From the NCBI RefSeq assembly GCF_002879885.1, contig NZ_PNYA01000008.1:1-64000 (forward strand): a stretch of DNA of 64,000 nucleotides, written 5' to 3'. The position numbers and the translations under genes are program-made. This DNA comes from Trinickia dabaoshanensis (lineage in GTDB: Bacteria > Pseudomonadota > Gammaproteobacteria > Burkholderiales > Burkholderiaceae). The notes beneath the pieces are model-generated. The model was not told the DNA's origin. It searched no databases and was given only the letters and a program-made list of their open reading frames with translations. Below are positions 36,605-46,626 of this stretch, in pieces. The stretch's first letter is position 1; every line of letters begins with the position of its first letter.

Positions 36605-38362
36605 ATGCGTGACGCCTTCGTCCCAACTCGTTCGCCATCGATGACTGCCCATTGCCCTTCACCGTCTCTCGCCGCCCCGACTTCATCGCGGCCGGCAACG
36701 CAACTGCTCCTCACGTTGCTGCGTCAATCGCGCGGCACGTTCGTCTGCGCGCTCGTTGCCTGCGTCGTCAACGGTGCGGCAAGCGTGCTGCTCGTCGCGA
36801 CCCTCGAACGCGCGCTGGCGGCCCCCTCGCCCCCTGCTTCCGAACTGCAGCGGCTCGCCCTCGGCTTCGCCGCATGCGCTTGCATCGCGCTCGCCACGCG
36901 CGTCACTTCGGGCATGCTCTTCGCGCGCTTGTCGCAAGACACGATCGGCAACCTGCGCGCCCACGTCGCCCAGCGGGTGGCTCACGCCGAGCTACGCGAA
37001 CTCGAACGGATCGGCGCCGCGCCCGTGCAATCGATCCTGACCGACGACGCCACGAACGTCTCGATGCTCTTCTTCGCATTGCCCAACCTCGTCATGCACG
37101 GCTCGATCGTGGCGGGGTGTCTGGCTTACCTCGCCTACTTGTCCTGGCCCGTATGCCTGCTTGCGCTGTCCGCGATCGCGATCGGCTCGCTCGGCTACCG
37201 GCTCGGCGACGCGCGCGCACTGACCGCGCTCGCGCGGGCGGGCCGTGCGCAAGACCGCCTCTTCGATCATTTGGGAGCGCTCTTCACGGGCGCCAAAGAG
37301 TTGCGGCTGCACCGCGAACGGGCTCGCCGCTTCCTCGGCGACCGATTGGGCTCGGCCATCGACGAAGTACGTCACGCGCGGCGCCATGCGTTCACCGCCT
37401 ATGCGGCAGGCGTCGGCTGGATCGTCTTTCTTTTCTACGTCTTTCTCGGCGTCGCGGCGTTCATGCCTTCGTTCGGCGCCCATGCCGATGCGCGCGAGGC
37501 GGCGAGCTACGTCATCGTGTTTCTCTTCATGCTCGTGCCGCTCGACGGTCTGCTCAACAACATCCCCACGTTGAACGCCGCGCGGCTTTCGCTCGCACGC
37601 ATCGAGGATGTATTGGCGGGCTTTGGTACTCCACGCAGCCCGCTTCCGGCCTCGATGGCAAAGCTCGCGGCATCCGGCACGGCGTCGTTCGAGCGCCTGG
37701 CGCTGCGCAGCGTGACGCATTCGTATATGCACGAGCGCGAGGAACGGTTATTTCGCCTAGGGCCGATCGACTTGAGCTTCTCGCCTGGAGAAGTCGTGTT
37801 TATCGTCGGCGGCAACGGCAGCGGCAAGACGACGCTCGCCAAACTCATCGCGGGCTTGTATGAGCCGGAAACGGGCATCGTCGAAGTCGATGGCGCAGGC
37901 ATCGATGCGGCAATGCGGCCCGCGTATCGCGAACGGTTTTCGGCGGTGTTCAACGACTTCCACTTGTTCGATACGCTGCTCGGCATCGCCGATGCGAGCG
38001 ACGACGCGGGCCATGCCGAAACGGACGCGCGGGCCAACGCATTGCTCGAGAAGCTCGCACTGGATCACAAAGTGCGCGTCGAGCGCGGCGCGTTTTCCAC
38101 GCGCGCCCTTTCGACGGGACAGCGCAAACGGCTCGCGCTCGTCGTCGCCTATCTCGAGGATCGCCCCTTTTATCTTTTCGACGAATGGGCCGCCGATCAA
38201 GACCCGTCGTTCAAGGCCGTGTTCTACGAACAGTTGCTGCCCGAGTTGCGCATGCGGGGGAAAACGGTCGTCGTCGTCACACACGACGACCGGTACTTCG
38301 ACACCGCCGACCGCATCGTCAAGCTCGAGAACGGGGCGATCGTCAGCGAGGCGAAGCCGTAA
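36605..38362 (+). CDS. orbE: siderophore exporter, cyclic-peptide-type ABC transporter (membrane + ATPase)
   Basis: 585 residues. Six membrane segments in the first ~320 residues ([52 protein letters not shown]), then an ATPase domain with Walker [10 protein letters not shown], signature LSTGQRKR and Walker [13 protein letters not shown]. This half-size fused architecture fits the PvdE/SyrD family, which moves siderophore peptides across the inner membrane. GAGGG precedes the ATG. It is the only plus-strand gene of the locus; its 3' end overlaps orbB by 20 bases tail to tail. Confidence 0.92.
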   Translation: MRDAFVPTRSPSMTAHCPSPSLAAPTSSRPATQLLLTLLRQSRGTFVCALVACVVNGAASVLLVATLERALAAPSPPASELQRLALGFAACACIALATRVTSGMLFARLSQDTIGNLRAHVAQRVAHAELRELERIGAAPVQSILTDDATNVSMLFFALPNLVMHGSIVAGCLAYLAYLSWPVCLLALSAIAIGSLGYRLGDARALTALARAGRAQDRLFDHLGALFTGAKELRLHRERARRFLGDRLGSAIDEVRHARRHAFTAYAAGVGWIVFLFYVFLGVAAFMPSFGAHADAREAASYVIVFLFMLVPLDGLLNNIPTLNAARLSLARIEDVLAGFGTPRSPLPASMAKLAASGTASFERLALRSVTHSYMHEREERLFRLGPIDLSFSPGEVVFIVGGNGSGKTTLAKLIAGLYEPETGIVEVDGAGIDAAMRPAYRERFSAVFNDFHLFDTLLGIADASDDAGHAETDARANALLEKLALDHKVRVERGAFSTRALSTGQRKRLALVVAYLEDRPFYLFDEWAADQDPSFKAVFYEQLLPELRMRGKTVVVVTHDDRYFDTADRIVKLENGAIVSEAKP

Positions 38363-39398
38363 CGGGCGTGTGTGTTTGGCGCGCGGGAGCCGGCAGCGCC
38401 AACAACGCGCCGGTCAGCGCGTTCGCCAAGCGCAGCGCCGACATCGGCCCGCCGAAGCCCCACACATTACGCTCAACGAGCGCGATCCGCCCGTCGCGCC
38501 TGGCAGGCACGTACCGCCAAACGGGCGAAGCGAGTTTCTCCGCGAGCATTGCGCCGGGCGCCGTTGCGCCGGGCGCCGTCGCGCTGACGAGCAGGACGCT
38601 CGTATCGGTGCGGCCGAGCAAGTCTTCGGAGGTCACATAGCGCGTACCCTCGCGCGTCGCCTCGGGGGGCCACAGCTCGATGCCGAGTTTGCTCGCCACG
38701 CCGCCCGCCATGCTATTGCCCGTGTAGGCCCAGTAGCGATCGGGCAGCCCCAGCTCTTGCAACAAGACGAACGGCTCGCCGCTTCGCCCGGCTTGCGCCA
38801 ACCGCCGGCGATCGCGCGCCAAGCCTTCATCGAGCGTCTGTTCCACCGCGCGCGCACGCGCCTCGCGCCCCGTCATGCAACCGATCCGATCGAAGATGCG
38901 GCGCGACCATTCGAGTTGCGTGTTTGGCATCCCGAGACGTTGGGTCGCGGGGTTGAAGCGAAACAAGACCGTGGGTGCGATCGATTGCAGCGCGTCGAAA
39001 ATCGGCGCATGCCTGAATCCCACGCCGATGATGAGATCGGGGGCAAGCGACGCTATCGCCTCGAGGCTGGGCTCTTGCCGCGTGCCGACGTCGGGGACCG
39101 AACTCAGACGCTGCGCGTCATAACCGATCCATGCCGGGTAGTAAGCCGTATCGACCATCCCCACCGGGGTGATATCGAGCGAAGCCAATGCTTCCGCGAA
39201 CATGAATTCGAGCACGACGATACGTTTGGGCCGCGCCGGCAGCTTCGTGCTGGCTTGCGCGATCGTGGGATCGCCCGCAATAGGGCCGCACGCGGCGCCG
39301 AGTTGGCCCGCCGCGTTCGAACCGGCCGGGGCTTGCGCGTCGCTCGCAAGGCAAGGAATGCCCCAGCATGCGAGCACCGCGCATGCAACGCTCGCCAT
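38343..39398 (-). CDS. orbB: periplasmic ferric-siderophore-binding protein
   Basis: About 351 residues with a signal peptide ([16 protein letters not shown]). The PBP class III fold is indicated by [18 protein letters not shown], the long middle helix and LIIGVGF. It delivers ferric siderophore to the OrbC-OrbD importer. It resembles FhuD/FecB proteins. The start is uncertain: ATG at 39398 is used, but a TTG overlapping the orbF stop (TTGA) would add an Arg-rich n-region. A short tandem [10 protein letters not shown] repeat lies near residue 290. Confidence 0.85.
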   Translation of the reverse strand: MASVACAVLACWGIPCLASDAQAPAGSNAAGQLGAACGPIAGDPTIAQASTKLPARPKRIVVLEFMFAEALASLDITPVGMVDTAYYPAWIGYDAQRLSSVPDVGTRQEPSLEAIASLAPDLIIGVGFRHAPIFDALQSIAPTVLFRFNPATQRLGMPNTQLEWSRRIFDRIGCMTGREARARAVEQTLDEGLARDRRRLAQAGRSGEPFVLLQELGLPDRYWAYTGNSMAGGVASKLGIELWPPEATREGTRYVTSEDLLGRTDTSVLLVSATAPGATAPGAMLAEKLASPVWRYVPARRDGRIALVERNVWGFGGPMSALRLANALTGALLALPAPARQTHTPVTASPR

Positions 39399-39442
39399 CG
39401 CGCGCCCGCGACCTCGCCACAGCGCCCGCGGCCTCGATCCCC

Positions 39443-40255
39443 TCAATCGCCCGCCGCCTGCTCGGCGATCTGTTCGTCGTTCATCGTCAGCAGCAATGGG
39501 CAGCTCGCGCACAGTTGTCGTTCTCCGGGAATCTCATAGCGCAGGCAGCAAACGCGGCGTGCGCGAAACGGCGTAGGGAGCAGCGCCGAGCGCGGCGTCA
39601 TCGAGCGCACGCTCTCGCGCAGCGGATTGCGCTCGCCGTCGGCCAAGCACATCGAACCGAACATCCACGCGGCGTCGAGCGACGCTTGCGCGCTAGCCGC
39701 GCCGGTGCGGTGCGCATCGAACAACGCGTCGAGCAAATTACCCGCGTTGCCCCACAGCACGCGGGGCGCCATCTGAGCACACGCGCTGAGGATGTCGATC
39801 ACGACGCACAGATGCTCTTGCACCAACGAGCGATACCGGCGCGCGGGCTCGCCCGTGGCGTCCGAAAGCGCATCGTGCGGCAGATGAAGCGCGACCGGCA
39901 CACCGTCGCGCAGCGCGACGGTGCAGCGATCGGCCGCCATCGCGAGCGGACGGTGCAACGTCAGCGCGGCGGCAATCGCCGCCGGCGCTGCCAACCGAAA
40001 ATAGAACTTGCTCCACTGCGAGAGCAAGGCGCGCCCATGGCGACTCGCGTCGCCGCGGTAGCGCCGCGCCATCGCATCGAGCATCCGGTCGCACTCGCCC
40101 GACAACGCATCCACTTGCACATACACGAGATCGGCATCGGAAGCGCCGCTACCGCGACAAGCCGTATCGGGCGCGCCGATCCACACGTGCTCCAGCAAAG
40201 GCGCCAGCGGCGAGTCCTCGACGAGCGCCGCGAACGGCTTGGGCGCCGCGTTCAT
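39443..40255 (-). CDS. orbF: FhuF-like ferric-siderophore reductase
   Basis: 270 residues; start overlaps the orbD stop by four bases (ATGA). The C-terminus holds the FhuF iron-sulfur motif Cys-Cys-x11-Cys-x2-Cys (Cys236, 237, 249, 252; [10 protein letters not shown] and LCASCPLL). Such proteins reduce iron in imported hydroxamate siderophores in the cytoplasm, which releases it. The body ([33 protein letters not shown]) matches the family. Confidence 0.88.
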   Translation of the reverse strand: MNAAPKPFAALVEDSPLAPLLEHVWIGAPDTACRGSGASDADLVYVQVDALSGECDRMLDAMARRYRGDASRHGRALLSQWSKFYFRLAAPAAIAAALTLHRPLAMAADRCTVALRDGVPVALHLPHDALSDATGEPARRYRSLVQEHLCVVIDILSACAQMAPRVLWGNAGNLLDALFDAHRTGAASAQASLDAAWMFGSMCLADGERNPLRESVRSMTPRSALLPTPFRARRVCCLRYEIPGERQLCASCPLLLTMNDEQIAEQAAGD

Positions 40256-42384
40256 CGGCTCGCTCCGGCATGCTCGCGCCGGGCCTGCACGATCAGCAAC
40301 GCCAGCAGATACGGGGCGCCGATCATCGCCGTCAGCGCGCCCGCGGGAACCTCGCGCGGCGCAACGAACGTGCGCGCGCCGAGGTCGGCGGCAGCGGTGA
40401 TCAGCGCGCCGAATGCGACCGCCCATACGAGCCGCGCGCGATGCGTGCGTGCGCCGAGCAGCGATGCCGCGTGCGGCGCCATCAGCCCGACGAAACCGAT
40501 GGGCCCCACGGCCGCCACCGCCGCGCTCGCCAGTAACGTTGCCACGACGAGAGCGCCCATGCGTAGCCAAGACGTCGGTACCCCGAGCGCGGCCGCTTGC
40601 TCCTCGCCTAACGCGAGCAGATCGAGCGGCCGGGCGAGCGCACCGGCCAGCACGATCGCCATCACGGCCCACGGCAGCAACAAGAGCGCATCGCCGGGCC
40701 CGCGCCCGTATGTGCCGCCCACCAGCCAAACGACGAAGCGCGCCGGCTGCATGCTCGCCTGCGCGATGAGCCATTGGGCGAGCGTCGTGGCGAGTGTGCC
40801 GAGCACGAGCCCCGAGAGCGCGACCGGAAGCGGCGCATAGCGCGTGCGCCGGTTGAGCGCGAGCACCAGCGCGAGCGTGACGATCGCACCCGTGAGCGAG
40901 GCGGCAAGCATGCCGAAGCGGCCGAGGCTTTCGTCCACGGCCATCGCGATCAGTACGGCTAACGAGGCGCCTTGCGTGACGCCGAGCACCTCGGGCCCCG
41001 CCAGCGGATTGCGGACGACGCTTTGCATGAGGACGCCGCTGGCCGCGAGCAGCGCGCCCGCGAGTAACGCGCACGCCGCGCGCGGCACCCTGAGCAGGAG
41101 CAACGCTCGCGCGACTTCGTCGTGCCCTCCAAGCGCCGCCCACGCGCGCGCGGGACCGACGAGCACGGGCCCGATCGCGCCGGCCGCCGCCAGCGCCGCT
41201 AGGCCGAGCGCCACGAGGCCAAGCAGCGCAAGCGGCAACGGTACCGCCGGCAGGCGCCGCGACCAACGCTCGATCGAGGCCGGCGCTCGCAGCGCGCCGG
41301 CCCACTCCCCGCGAGCGCGTGCCGTCCAGCCGCGGCCGTCGCGCAAGATCAAGGCGAGCATGAGGGGCGCGCCCACGAGCGCGACGGCGACACCCGTCGA
41401 AAGCGTACCGTCCAGACCGAGGGTGAGCACAGCGGCGTCGGTGACCGACACGACGAGCGCGCCGACCAAAGCCGAGCACACGGCCAGCGGGACCATGCGC
41501 ACCACGCGCGGCCCCGGCCACCTTCGCACGAGATTGGGCGCGACGAGACCGACGTAGGACATCGGGCCGGCGATGGCAACGGCCACGCTAGTGAAGCCGA
41601 CCGCGACGAGCAACGCGCCGAACCGCACGGCATCGACGCGCACCCCGAGCATGCTGGCCGTGTGTTCGCCGACCGATAAGACATCGAGCGATCGCGCGAG
41701 CAGCGGCAGCAACGCGAGCGGCACCGCGAGCCAAACGAGTGCCGACAAGAGCCCTCTCGCCCCTGGCTGATAAAGGCTTCCGCTCGACCAAAGCACGACG
41801 CCCGCAATGCTCTGCTCCGACCATGCGAGCACGAGCGTCGTCACCGCCGAAAACAGCAGCGCGCATACGCTGCCGGCCAACAAAAGCCGCAGCGGCGTGG
41901 CACGCCAACCGCCCGCGGCGGCCGCCACCGCGCCGGCCGCGACGAGCCCCGCGCCGAGCAGCACGGGCGGCAGCGCGACGCCCGCCAGCGCCGGCCAGAG
42001 CATCGCGAGCAATAGCCCCAACTGCGCGCCGCCCGTCACGCCGAGCACGTCCGGCGACGCCAGCGCGTTGCGGGCGAGCGCTTGAAAAACCGCGCCGGCC
42101 GCGCCGAACGATGCGCCGGCCGCCAGCGCGGCCAGCACGCGCGGCCCATGCAGATCGAACAGCAGCACGCGCGCGAGCGCGAGCGCATCGTGATGTCCGG
42201 CGCCCGATGCATGCGATAAGCCGCCGGCTCCCCAATATCGAACGAGATCGGGCGCGAGCCGCGTCAAGGCGACGCTCGCCACCAAGGCCGCGAGCGCCCA
42301 CGCGACGCGGCTGGCGCCCACGCCCGGCGCGCGGCTCGTCACGCCCGGCTCGGCCAGCGCGTCATGCCGCGCACGCGCGCTCAC
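40252..42384 (-). CDS. orbD: fused FecCD-type permease of the ferric-siderophore importer (FhuB-like)
   Basis: About 710 residues made of two FecCD permease halves in tandem. Each half carries the family motifs (first: RVLAALAAGASFGAAGAVFQ, SYVGLVAPNLVRR; second: RAACALLAGALLAASGVLMQ, GFVGLMAPHAASLLGA). About twenty membrane segments are expected, as in FhuB. The start is inferred as GTG at 42384, overlapping the orbC stop (GTGA) with GGAG eight bases upstream. An ATG at 42435 would overlap orbC by 55 bases. It works with OrbC and OrbB. Confidence 0.9.
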   Translation of the reverse strand: MSARARHDALAEPGVTSRAPGVGASRVAWALAALVASVALTRLAPDLVRYWGAGGLSHASGAGHHDALALARVLLFDLHGPRVLAALAAGASFGAAGAVFQALARNALASPDVLGVTGGAQLGLLLAMLWPALAGVALPPVLLGAGLVAAGAVAAAAGGWRATPLRLLLAGSVCALLFSAVTTLVLAWSEQSIAGVVLWSSGSLYQPGARGLLSALVWLAVPLALLPLLARSLDVLSVGEHTASMLGVRVDAVRFGALLVAVGFTSVAVAIAGPMSYVGLVAPNLVRRWPGPRVVRMVPLAVCSALVGALVVSVTDAAVLTLGLDGTLSTGVAVALVGAPLMLALILRDGRGWTARARGEWAGALRAPASIERWSRRLPAVPLPLALLGLVALGLAALAAAGAIGPVLVGPARAWAALGGHDEVARALLLLRVPRAACALLAGALLAASGVLMQSVVRNPLAGPEVLGVTQGASLAVLIAMAVDESLGRFGMLAASLTGAIVTLALVLALNRRTRYAPLPVALSGLVLGTLATTLAQWLIAQASMQPARFVVWLVGGTYGRGPGDALLLLPWAVMAIVLAGALARPLDLLALGEEQAAALGVPTSWLRMGALVVATLLASAAVAAVGPIGFVGLMAPHAASLLGARTHRARLVWAVAFGALITAAADLGARTFVAPREVPAGALTAMIGAPYLLALLIVQARREHAGASR

Positions 42385-43199
42385 GCCGCGATCTCCGCTC
42401 GGGCCACGCGCTCCGCGGCGAGCGCGGGAACGCATAAGGGCGCGCCCGTTTGCGGGTGTTCGAGCCGCAACATCGGCACCTCGAATGCGGCTTCCAGGTG
42501 ATGCGGCCTCATGATTGCGTCGGGCGTGCCTTGCGCGACGATACGACCGTCGCGCATCAATACGATTTCGTCGCTGAAAGCGGCGGCCTGATTCAAATCG
42601 TGCAGCACCCAGACGATGGTCAAACCGCGTTCGCGATTGAGCCGGCGCAACTGACCGAGCACTTCGAGTTGATGGCGGATGTCGAGATAGGTAGTGGGTT
42701 CGTCGAGCAAGACGATCGGCGCGCCTTGAGCGAGCGCCATCGCGATCCAAGCACGCTGCCGCTCGCCGCCCGAGAGCGCCGCCAAGTCGCGCGCGCCGTA
42801 GCCCGCGAGCCCGGTCGCGGCCAACGCTTCGTCCACGGCCGTTCGATCGTCGCGCGTCGGCCCGCGCAACCACTTGCCGTATGCGAATCGGCCGTAAACC
42901 ACCAGCTCGCGCACCGATAACCCCGCGGGCACCTCGTTGAACTGAGAGAGCATCGCGAGCGTGCGCGCCAAATCGCGGCGCCGATAGGACGCGAGCGGCT
43001 TGCCCGCCACCTCGATCCGGCCGTCGAGCGCCTCTTGCAGCCCGGCGAGCGTACGCAAGAGCGTGCTCTTGCCGCAGCCGTTCGGCCCGCATAGTGCCGT
43101 CACCCGATGCGCGGACACCTCGACGTCGAGCCCCTCGATGACGACACGCCCGCTATAGCCCGCGCTGAGCGCACGGGCCGATAATGCCGCGCGCGTCAT
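42381..43199 (-). CDS. orbC: ATPase of the ferric-siderophore importer
   Basis: 272 residues. Walker A GPNGCGKST, Q-loop region LSQFNEVPAGLSV, signature LSGGERQRAWIAMALAQ, Walker B IVLLDEPTTYLDI and the switch His in WVLHDLN are all present, as in FepC/FhuC. The start overlaps the orbG stop by four bases (ATGA). It drives import through OrbD. Confidence 0.93.
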   Translation of the reverse strand: MTRAALSARALSAGYSGRVVIEGLDVEVSAHRVTALCGPNGCGKSTLLRTLAGLQEALDGRIEVAGKPLASYRRRDLARTLAMLSQFNEVPAGLSVRELVVYGRFAYGKWLRGPTRDDRTAVDEALAATGLAGYGARDLAALSGGERQRAWIAMALAQGAPIVLLDEPTTYLDIRHQLEVLGQLRRLNRERGLTIVWVLHDLNQAAAFSDEIVLMRDGRIVAQGTPDAIMRPHHLEAAFEVPMLRLEHPQTGAPLCVPALAAERVARAEIAA

Positions 43200-44266
43200 C
43201 GGCAGGCACCCTCCGTGGCCGTGTGCGCGCCCGCACCGGCAAGCGCCCGCGCAGCTTGCGTCGCGCAAGCGCGCTCGGCGTCGGTCGCGCGATGATTGCG
43301 CGCCATGGCGACGACAACCTTGCGCGGCCCGTCGAACGGTGCCCGCGCATGCGCACAGAGCATGTTGTCGAGCATCAGCACGTCGCCCTCGGCCCAAGGA
43401 AATACGATCGTCTCGTCCTCCAGCACGGCCCGAATCTGCGCGAGCGCATCGGCTTCGAGCGGCGCACCGTCGCCGTAAAAGACGTTGCGCGGCACGTTCT
43501 CGATACCGACCGTTTCGATCAACGCTTCTTGAACGGGCGCTTCGAGCGCCGACAAGTGAAACAGATGCGCCTGATTGAACCAGACGAGCTCGCCCGTGTG
43601 CGGATGAACGGCCACCGCTTGGCATCGCTCGCGCGTGCGCAGCAGCCACTCGCCGTCCGTGTCTTTGCGCCATTCGCATTCGATGCCGCGCTGGTCGCAT
43701 TGCCGCTGCACGAGGCCGGGGTCGTCGGTGCCGAATGCGCGTTGCCAGGGTAGATCGACGCCCTGCCCGAAATTGCGGACATACAACAGTTCGCGCCGGG
43801 CGAACCGTTCGACGAGCGCCGGATCGAGCGCGCGCACCACCGCGCGGCTATCGGCGATCGGCGTTTGCCCGCCCGCGCGCGCCGCGGTGACGCAATGAAA
43901 CCAGATTCTCAGCGGCCACTCGCGCGTGTAGGACTGTTCGTTGTGCAGGGCTATTGCGCGATGCGCCGGGTATTCGGTCGATGTGTATACCGCGCCTTCC
44001 ACGCGGCTGCGCGGCGTCGAGGCGAACGCATAGTCGACGAGCGGCGCGCCGAACGAAGCCGCGAAGCGCTGGAAGCCATCGACCGAAGGCGGACCGAAGC
44101 CGGTCAACAGTACGCCGCCCACGCGCTCGAGACACGCGTCGATCGCGACGCGCAGCGCGCCGGCCGCCTCGCCGAGCGTGAGCGCGCCGTGCTCGCGCGG
44201 GGCAATCACGGTCGGCAACCCCGGCTCGATACGCAGGTTGCCGGCGCTCGGAACGGTCGATGTCAT
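43196..44266 (-). CDS. orbG: TauD/SyrP-family Fe(II)/2-oxoglutarate dioxygenase, probable Asp beta-hydroxylase
   Basis: 356 residues. The iron ligands are visible as His-x-Glu in ALHNEQSYTREWP and the distal His in LMLDNMLCAHAR; the 2-oxoglutarate-binding Arg lies in DGPRKVVVAMARNH. Relatives in NRPS clusters hydroxylate the beta-carbon of aspartate, and module 2 of orbI is predicted to load Asp, so beta-hydroxyaspartate (an iron ligand) is the inferred product. GGGGAGG lies just before the ATG. The start of a translationally coupled series orbG-orbC-orbD-orbF. Confidence 0.9.
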   Translation of the reverse strand: MTSTVPSAGNLRIEPGLPTVIAPREHGALTLGEAAGALRVAIDACLERVGGVLLTGFGPPSVDGFQRFAASFGAPLVDYAFASTPRSRVEGAVYTSTEYPAHRAIALHNEQSYTREWPLRIWFHCVTAARAGGQTPIADSRAVVRALDPALVERFARRELLYVRNFGQGVDLPWQRAFGTDDPGLVQRQCDQRGIECEWRKDTDGEWLLRTRERCQAVAVHPHTGELVWFNQAHLFHLSALEAPVQEALIETVGIENVPRNVFYGDGAPLEADALAQIRAVLEDETIVFPWAEGDVLMLDNMLCAHARAPFDGPRKVVVAMARNHRATDAERACATQAARALAGAGAHTATEGACR

Positions 44267-44306
44267 AGATCCTCCCCAACGGGAATCAGGTCGAACGCCG
44301 CGGCGC

Positions 44307-44537
44307 TCACGCGTCTTGCGAGGCCGCGTCCATATGCCGGCGCAGGCTCGCGGGCCGCATGTCGGTCCAAACGGTTTCGATGTGGGCGAGACAGGCGGCC
44401 TTGGGGCCGCGTACGCCAACTTCGCGCCAACCGGCCGGCACGGCTCGAAAGGTTGGCCAAATCGAGTACTGCTCTTCATCGTTGACGACCACCGTGTATT
44501 CGATATCGTCGTCGTTCGCGGGAGTGGACGAATTCAT
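44307..44537 (-). CDS. orbH: MbtH-like NRPS chaperone
   Basis: 76 residues with the full family signature: [36 protein letters not shown]. MbtH proteins bind adenylation domains and are needed for their solubility or activity. ATG at 44537 has GGAAG upstream. It is the first gene behind the OrbS-type promoter inside the 3' end of orbS. Confidence 0.95.
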   Translation of the reverse strand: MNSSTPANDDDIEYTVVVNDEEQYSIWPTFRAVPAGWREVGVRGPKAACLAHIETVWTDMRPASLRRHMDAASQDA

Positions 44538-44602
44538 GGCTTCCGATCTGTTCAGGGATAGACCGAGCGGGAGGCAGCCCCGCTCGAAACCGGCGCGGCT
44601 GT

Positions 44603-45298
44603 TCACGACGCCGCCGCGCTCATCTCATTGACGTTCGAGGCGCGCTTTTTTTTAGCCGGCAGCGCGCGCGTGCCGCCGCCCGCGCCTTCCATGCAATCGG
44701 CGCAATGCCGCGCCGCATCGCGCACCATGAAATGCACCAGGGTTTGCGAAACGCCGAGTGCGCGCGCCGTCTCTTGCAAGGTTTCCTCGCGCAACCGCAC
44801 GCGCTCGAAGGCGCAACGGGTGCGCTCGGGCAACTCGGCGAGCGCGTCGAACGCGCTGCGCAACGCATCGCGCGTGAGCAGCGCCGCTTCCGGCGAAGGT
44901 TCCGGCGAGGCGACGTCGAGCCCCTCTTCCTCACAGGCGTACCAAACGCTTTCGAGCGATTGACGGCGGCACGCATCGATCGATGCGTTGCGCACCATGC
45001 GCATGACGTAAGCGAGGGGCTGACGAATGTCGTCCTGATTGCGAAAACCCGTCAGCTTGATGAAGACGTCATGGACGACGTCTTCGGCTCGGCTGACACA
45101 CCCGACGAACGAACGAGCGAACTGAATCAGCGACGCGCGGTGCGAGACGAGCACGTCGAGCAAGGCGCCGCCGCAGCGGGCGGCCGCGGGACAGGCGCCG
45201 CACGCGGCCGCTCGATCCGTCTCGTCGTGCGCCCGCGCGGCGGGCGCGCGCGCGGCGCTCGGCCAGCTTACGTACGTCTCGGCCCAGGCGTTTGACAT
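44603..45298 (-). CDS. orbS: iron-starvation ECF sigma factor
   Basis: 231 residues with GGAGGG before the ATG. Region 2 is visible ([36 protein letters not shown]) and region 4 carries [20 protein letters not shown]. An N-terminal extension holds [10 protein letters not shown] (Cys33, 36, 42), and CADC (Cys199, 202) follows region 4. From memory of the literature, B. cenocepacia OrbS senses iron through its own cysteines instead of an anti-sigma factor; none is encoded here. It is predicted to read the three TAAAA-N16-CGTC promoters. Confidence 0.93.
   Translation of the reverse strand: MSNAWAETYVSWPSAARAPAARAHDETDRAAACGACPAAARCGGALLDVLVSHRASLIQFARSFVGCVSRAEDVVHDVFIKLTGFRNQDDIRQPLAYVMRMVRNASIDACRRQSLESVWYACEEEGLDVASPEPSPEAALLTRDALRSAFDALAELPERTRCAFERVRLREETLQETARALGVSQTLVHFMVRDAARHCADCMEGAGGGTRALPAKKKRASNVNEMSAAAS
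44630..44654 (-). promoter_or_regulatory. OrbS-type promoter of orbH operon, inside orbS
   Basis: On the minus strand TAAAA (44654-44650), exactly 16 bases, then CGTC (44633-44630). The -35 half lies in the codons for the Lys-Lys-Lys stretch of orbS. It is about 93 bases upstream of the orbH ATG, giving the sigma factor control of the operon downstream of its own gene. Confidence 0.8.
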
Positions 45299-45334
45299 CG
45301 GTTCCCTCCATCGGTCATCGGTCGAATGGCCGGA

Positions 45335-45363
45335 ACTTTATCGTAAACGCGAATCATTCTCAA
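45335..45363 (-). promoter_or_regulatory. sigma-70-type promoter of orbS with overlapping Fur-like site
   Basis: On the minus strand TTGAGA (45363-45358), a 17-base spacer and TAAAGT (45340-45335) form a plausible housekeeping promoter about 37 bases before the orbS ATG. The stretch TGAGAATGATTCGCG (45362-45348) matches the Fur core TGATAATNATTATCA at 10 of 14 defined positions and covers the -35. Iron-Fur repression is inferred. Confidence 0.7.
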
Positions 45364-45652
45364 TATTATTCAACATGAGTTTTTGCACGGCGAGTTTCGC
45401 CACGAACGCTCACCCAGGAACAGAGGATGTGCGCCGCCCAGGCGGTTCGCGTGAACGTCTCAATCCCATATTCCAAGAAGCTTCCGATGCGTCGAAGCGG
45501 CCGCGAGCGCCGAAGCGCACTTCATGGACTAAGCTCTTTCACAATAGTTTTGATCGGCGCGATGCGGCGGCCAATAAGATTCAAGCTCCTCGGGGGCGTC
45601 GACGTCGCGTCACCTTCTCCCCTTCTCGATCACTTTATTCGGAGTCCTAACT
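45364..45652. other. intergenic region between orbS promoter and aqpZ
   Basis: No gene was recognised in this stretch. It must hold the aqpZ promoter, which could not be placed with confidence. The aqpZ ribosome-binding site GGAG is visible eight bases before its ATG. Confidence 0.5.
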
Positions 45653-46429
45653 ATGCAGGCATTGCAACGCTATGTCGCCGAGTTGATCGGCGCGTTTTGG
45701 CTGGTCCTGTGCGGCTGCGGCAGCGCACTCATCGCGGCGAATTTTCACGCGTCGGCCGGTAGCGGCGGCATCGGCCTCGTTGGGGTATCGTTCGCGTTCG
45801 GCCTGGCGGTGGCAACGATGATTTATGCCATCGGACCGGTTTCGGGCGGACATATGAATCCCGCCGTCACGATCGGCCTGACCGTTGCCGGACGCTTCGA
45901 ATCCAAACACGTGGTGCCTTACGTCGTCGCGCAAGTGATCGGCGCGATCGCGGCGGCCTTCGTGCTCAAAGTGATCGTGAGCGGGGCGCCCGGTTTCGAT
46001 GCCGCGAGCGGATTCGCATCGAACGGTTTCGCCAACCGCTCGCCGGGTCAGTATTCGATGCAGGCCGCGTTCTTATGCGAAGCGGTCATGACGGCCTTTT
46101 TCGTTTTCGTCGTGTTGGGTGTAACCGATAAACGCGCCCCGGCGGGTTTCGCCGGGCTCGTCATCGGCCTGTGCCTCACGCTGATCCATCTCGTGACGAT
46201 TCCCGTCACCGGTACCTCGGTCAATCCCGCCCGCTCGACCGGTCCCGCGCTCGTCGCCGGGGGCCCCGCGCTCGATCAACTCTGGCTGTTTTGGCTGGCC
46301 CCGATCGTGGGGGCTATCGTCGCGGCGGTCATCTATCCGCTCGTGGTCGGCGACGCCAATGCGAGCGCGCGGCCGCAACGAGCCGCGCTCGCGAGCGACG
46401 AACAAGGCGTCGCCGCACGCGGCGATTGA
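45653..46429 (+). CDS. aqpZ: aquaporin Z
   Basis: 258 residues, six membrane helices and the two pore NPA motifs ([10 protein letters not shown] near residue 69, [12 protein letters not shown] near residue 188). The N-terminal [18 protein letters not shown] is typical of bacterial AqpZ. The Arg after the second NPA (selectivity filter) is present, favouring a water channel over a glycerol facilitator. The C-terminal ~25 residues are a variable hydrophilic tail. Confidence 0.95.
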   Translation: MQALQRYVAELIGAFWLVLCGCGSALIAANFHASAGSGGIGLVGVSFAFGLAVATMIYAIGPVSGGHMNPAVTIGLTVAGRFESKHVVPYVVAQVIGAIAAAFVLKVIVSGAPGFDAASGFASNGFANRSPGQYSMQAAFLCEAVMTAFFVFVVLGVTDKRAPAGFAGLVIGLCLTLIHLVTIPVTGTSVNPARSTGPALVAGGPALDQLWLFWLAPIVGAIVAAVIYPLVVGDANASARPQRAALASDEQGVAARGD

Positions 46430-46545
46430 CAGCCGCGCGCCGATACGCCATCCTTAGCCGCATGAACTGCCGCCACCTGCCCGTCGCGATCATTATTCCC
46501 TCCATTCCGAGAATGGTGGGTTAGCGCGCATACGCAGCAGTCACG

Positions 46546-46574
46546 AAAACCCGCCCAATAGGCGGGTTTTTTTT
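46546..46574. terminator. intrinsic terminator between aqpZ and ilvA
   Basis: Stem CCCGCC / GGCGGG with loop CAATA, flanked by AAAA on the left and eight T on the right, so it can work on both strands. Its position fits termination of aqpZ transcription before ilvA. Confidence 0.85.
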
Positions 46575-46626
46575 ATTTCCGCCTCGTGGGCTCCCTTGAA
46601 ATACCTCGCGATACAAGGAGCCTCCC

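Noticed and set aside
38549-38580. Short GC-rich tandem repeat inside orbB as a possible mobile element scar
   Set aside because: It only encodes a duplicated ATAPG unit in frame; no inverted ends or target duplications are seen.
45375-45650. A 91-codon plus-strand frame between orbS and aqpZ
   Set aside because: No ribosome-binding site, Arg/Ser-rich composition, and the region is needed as promoter space.
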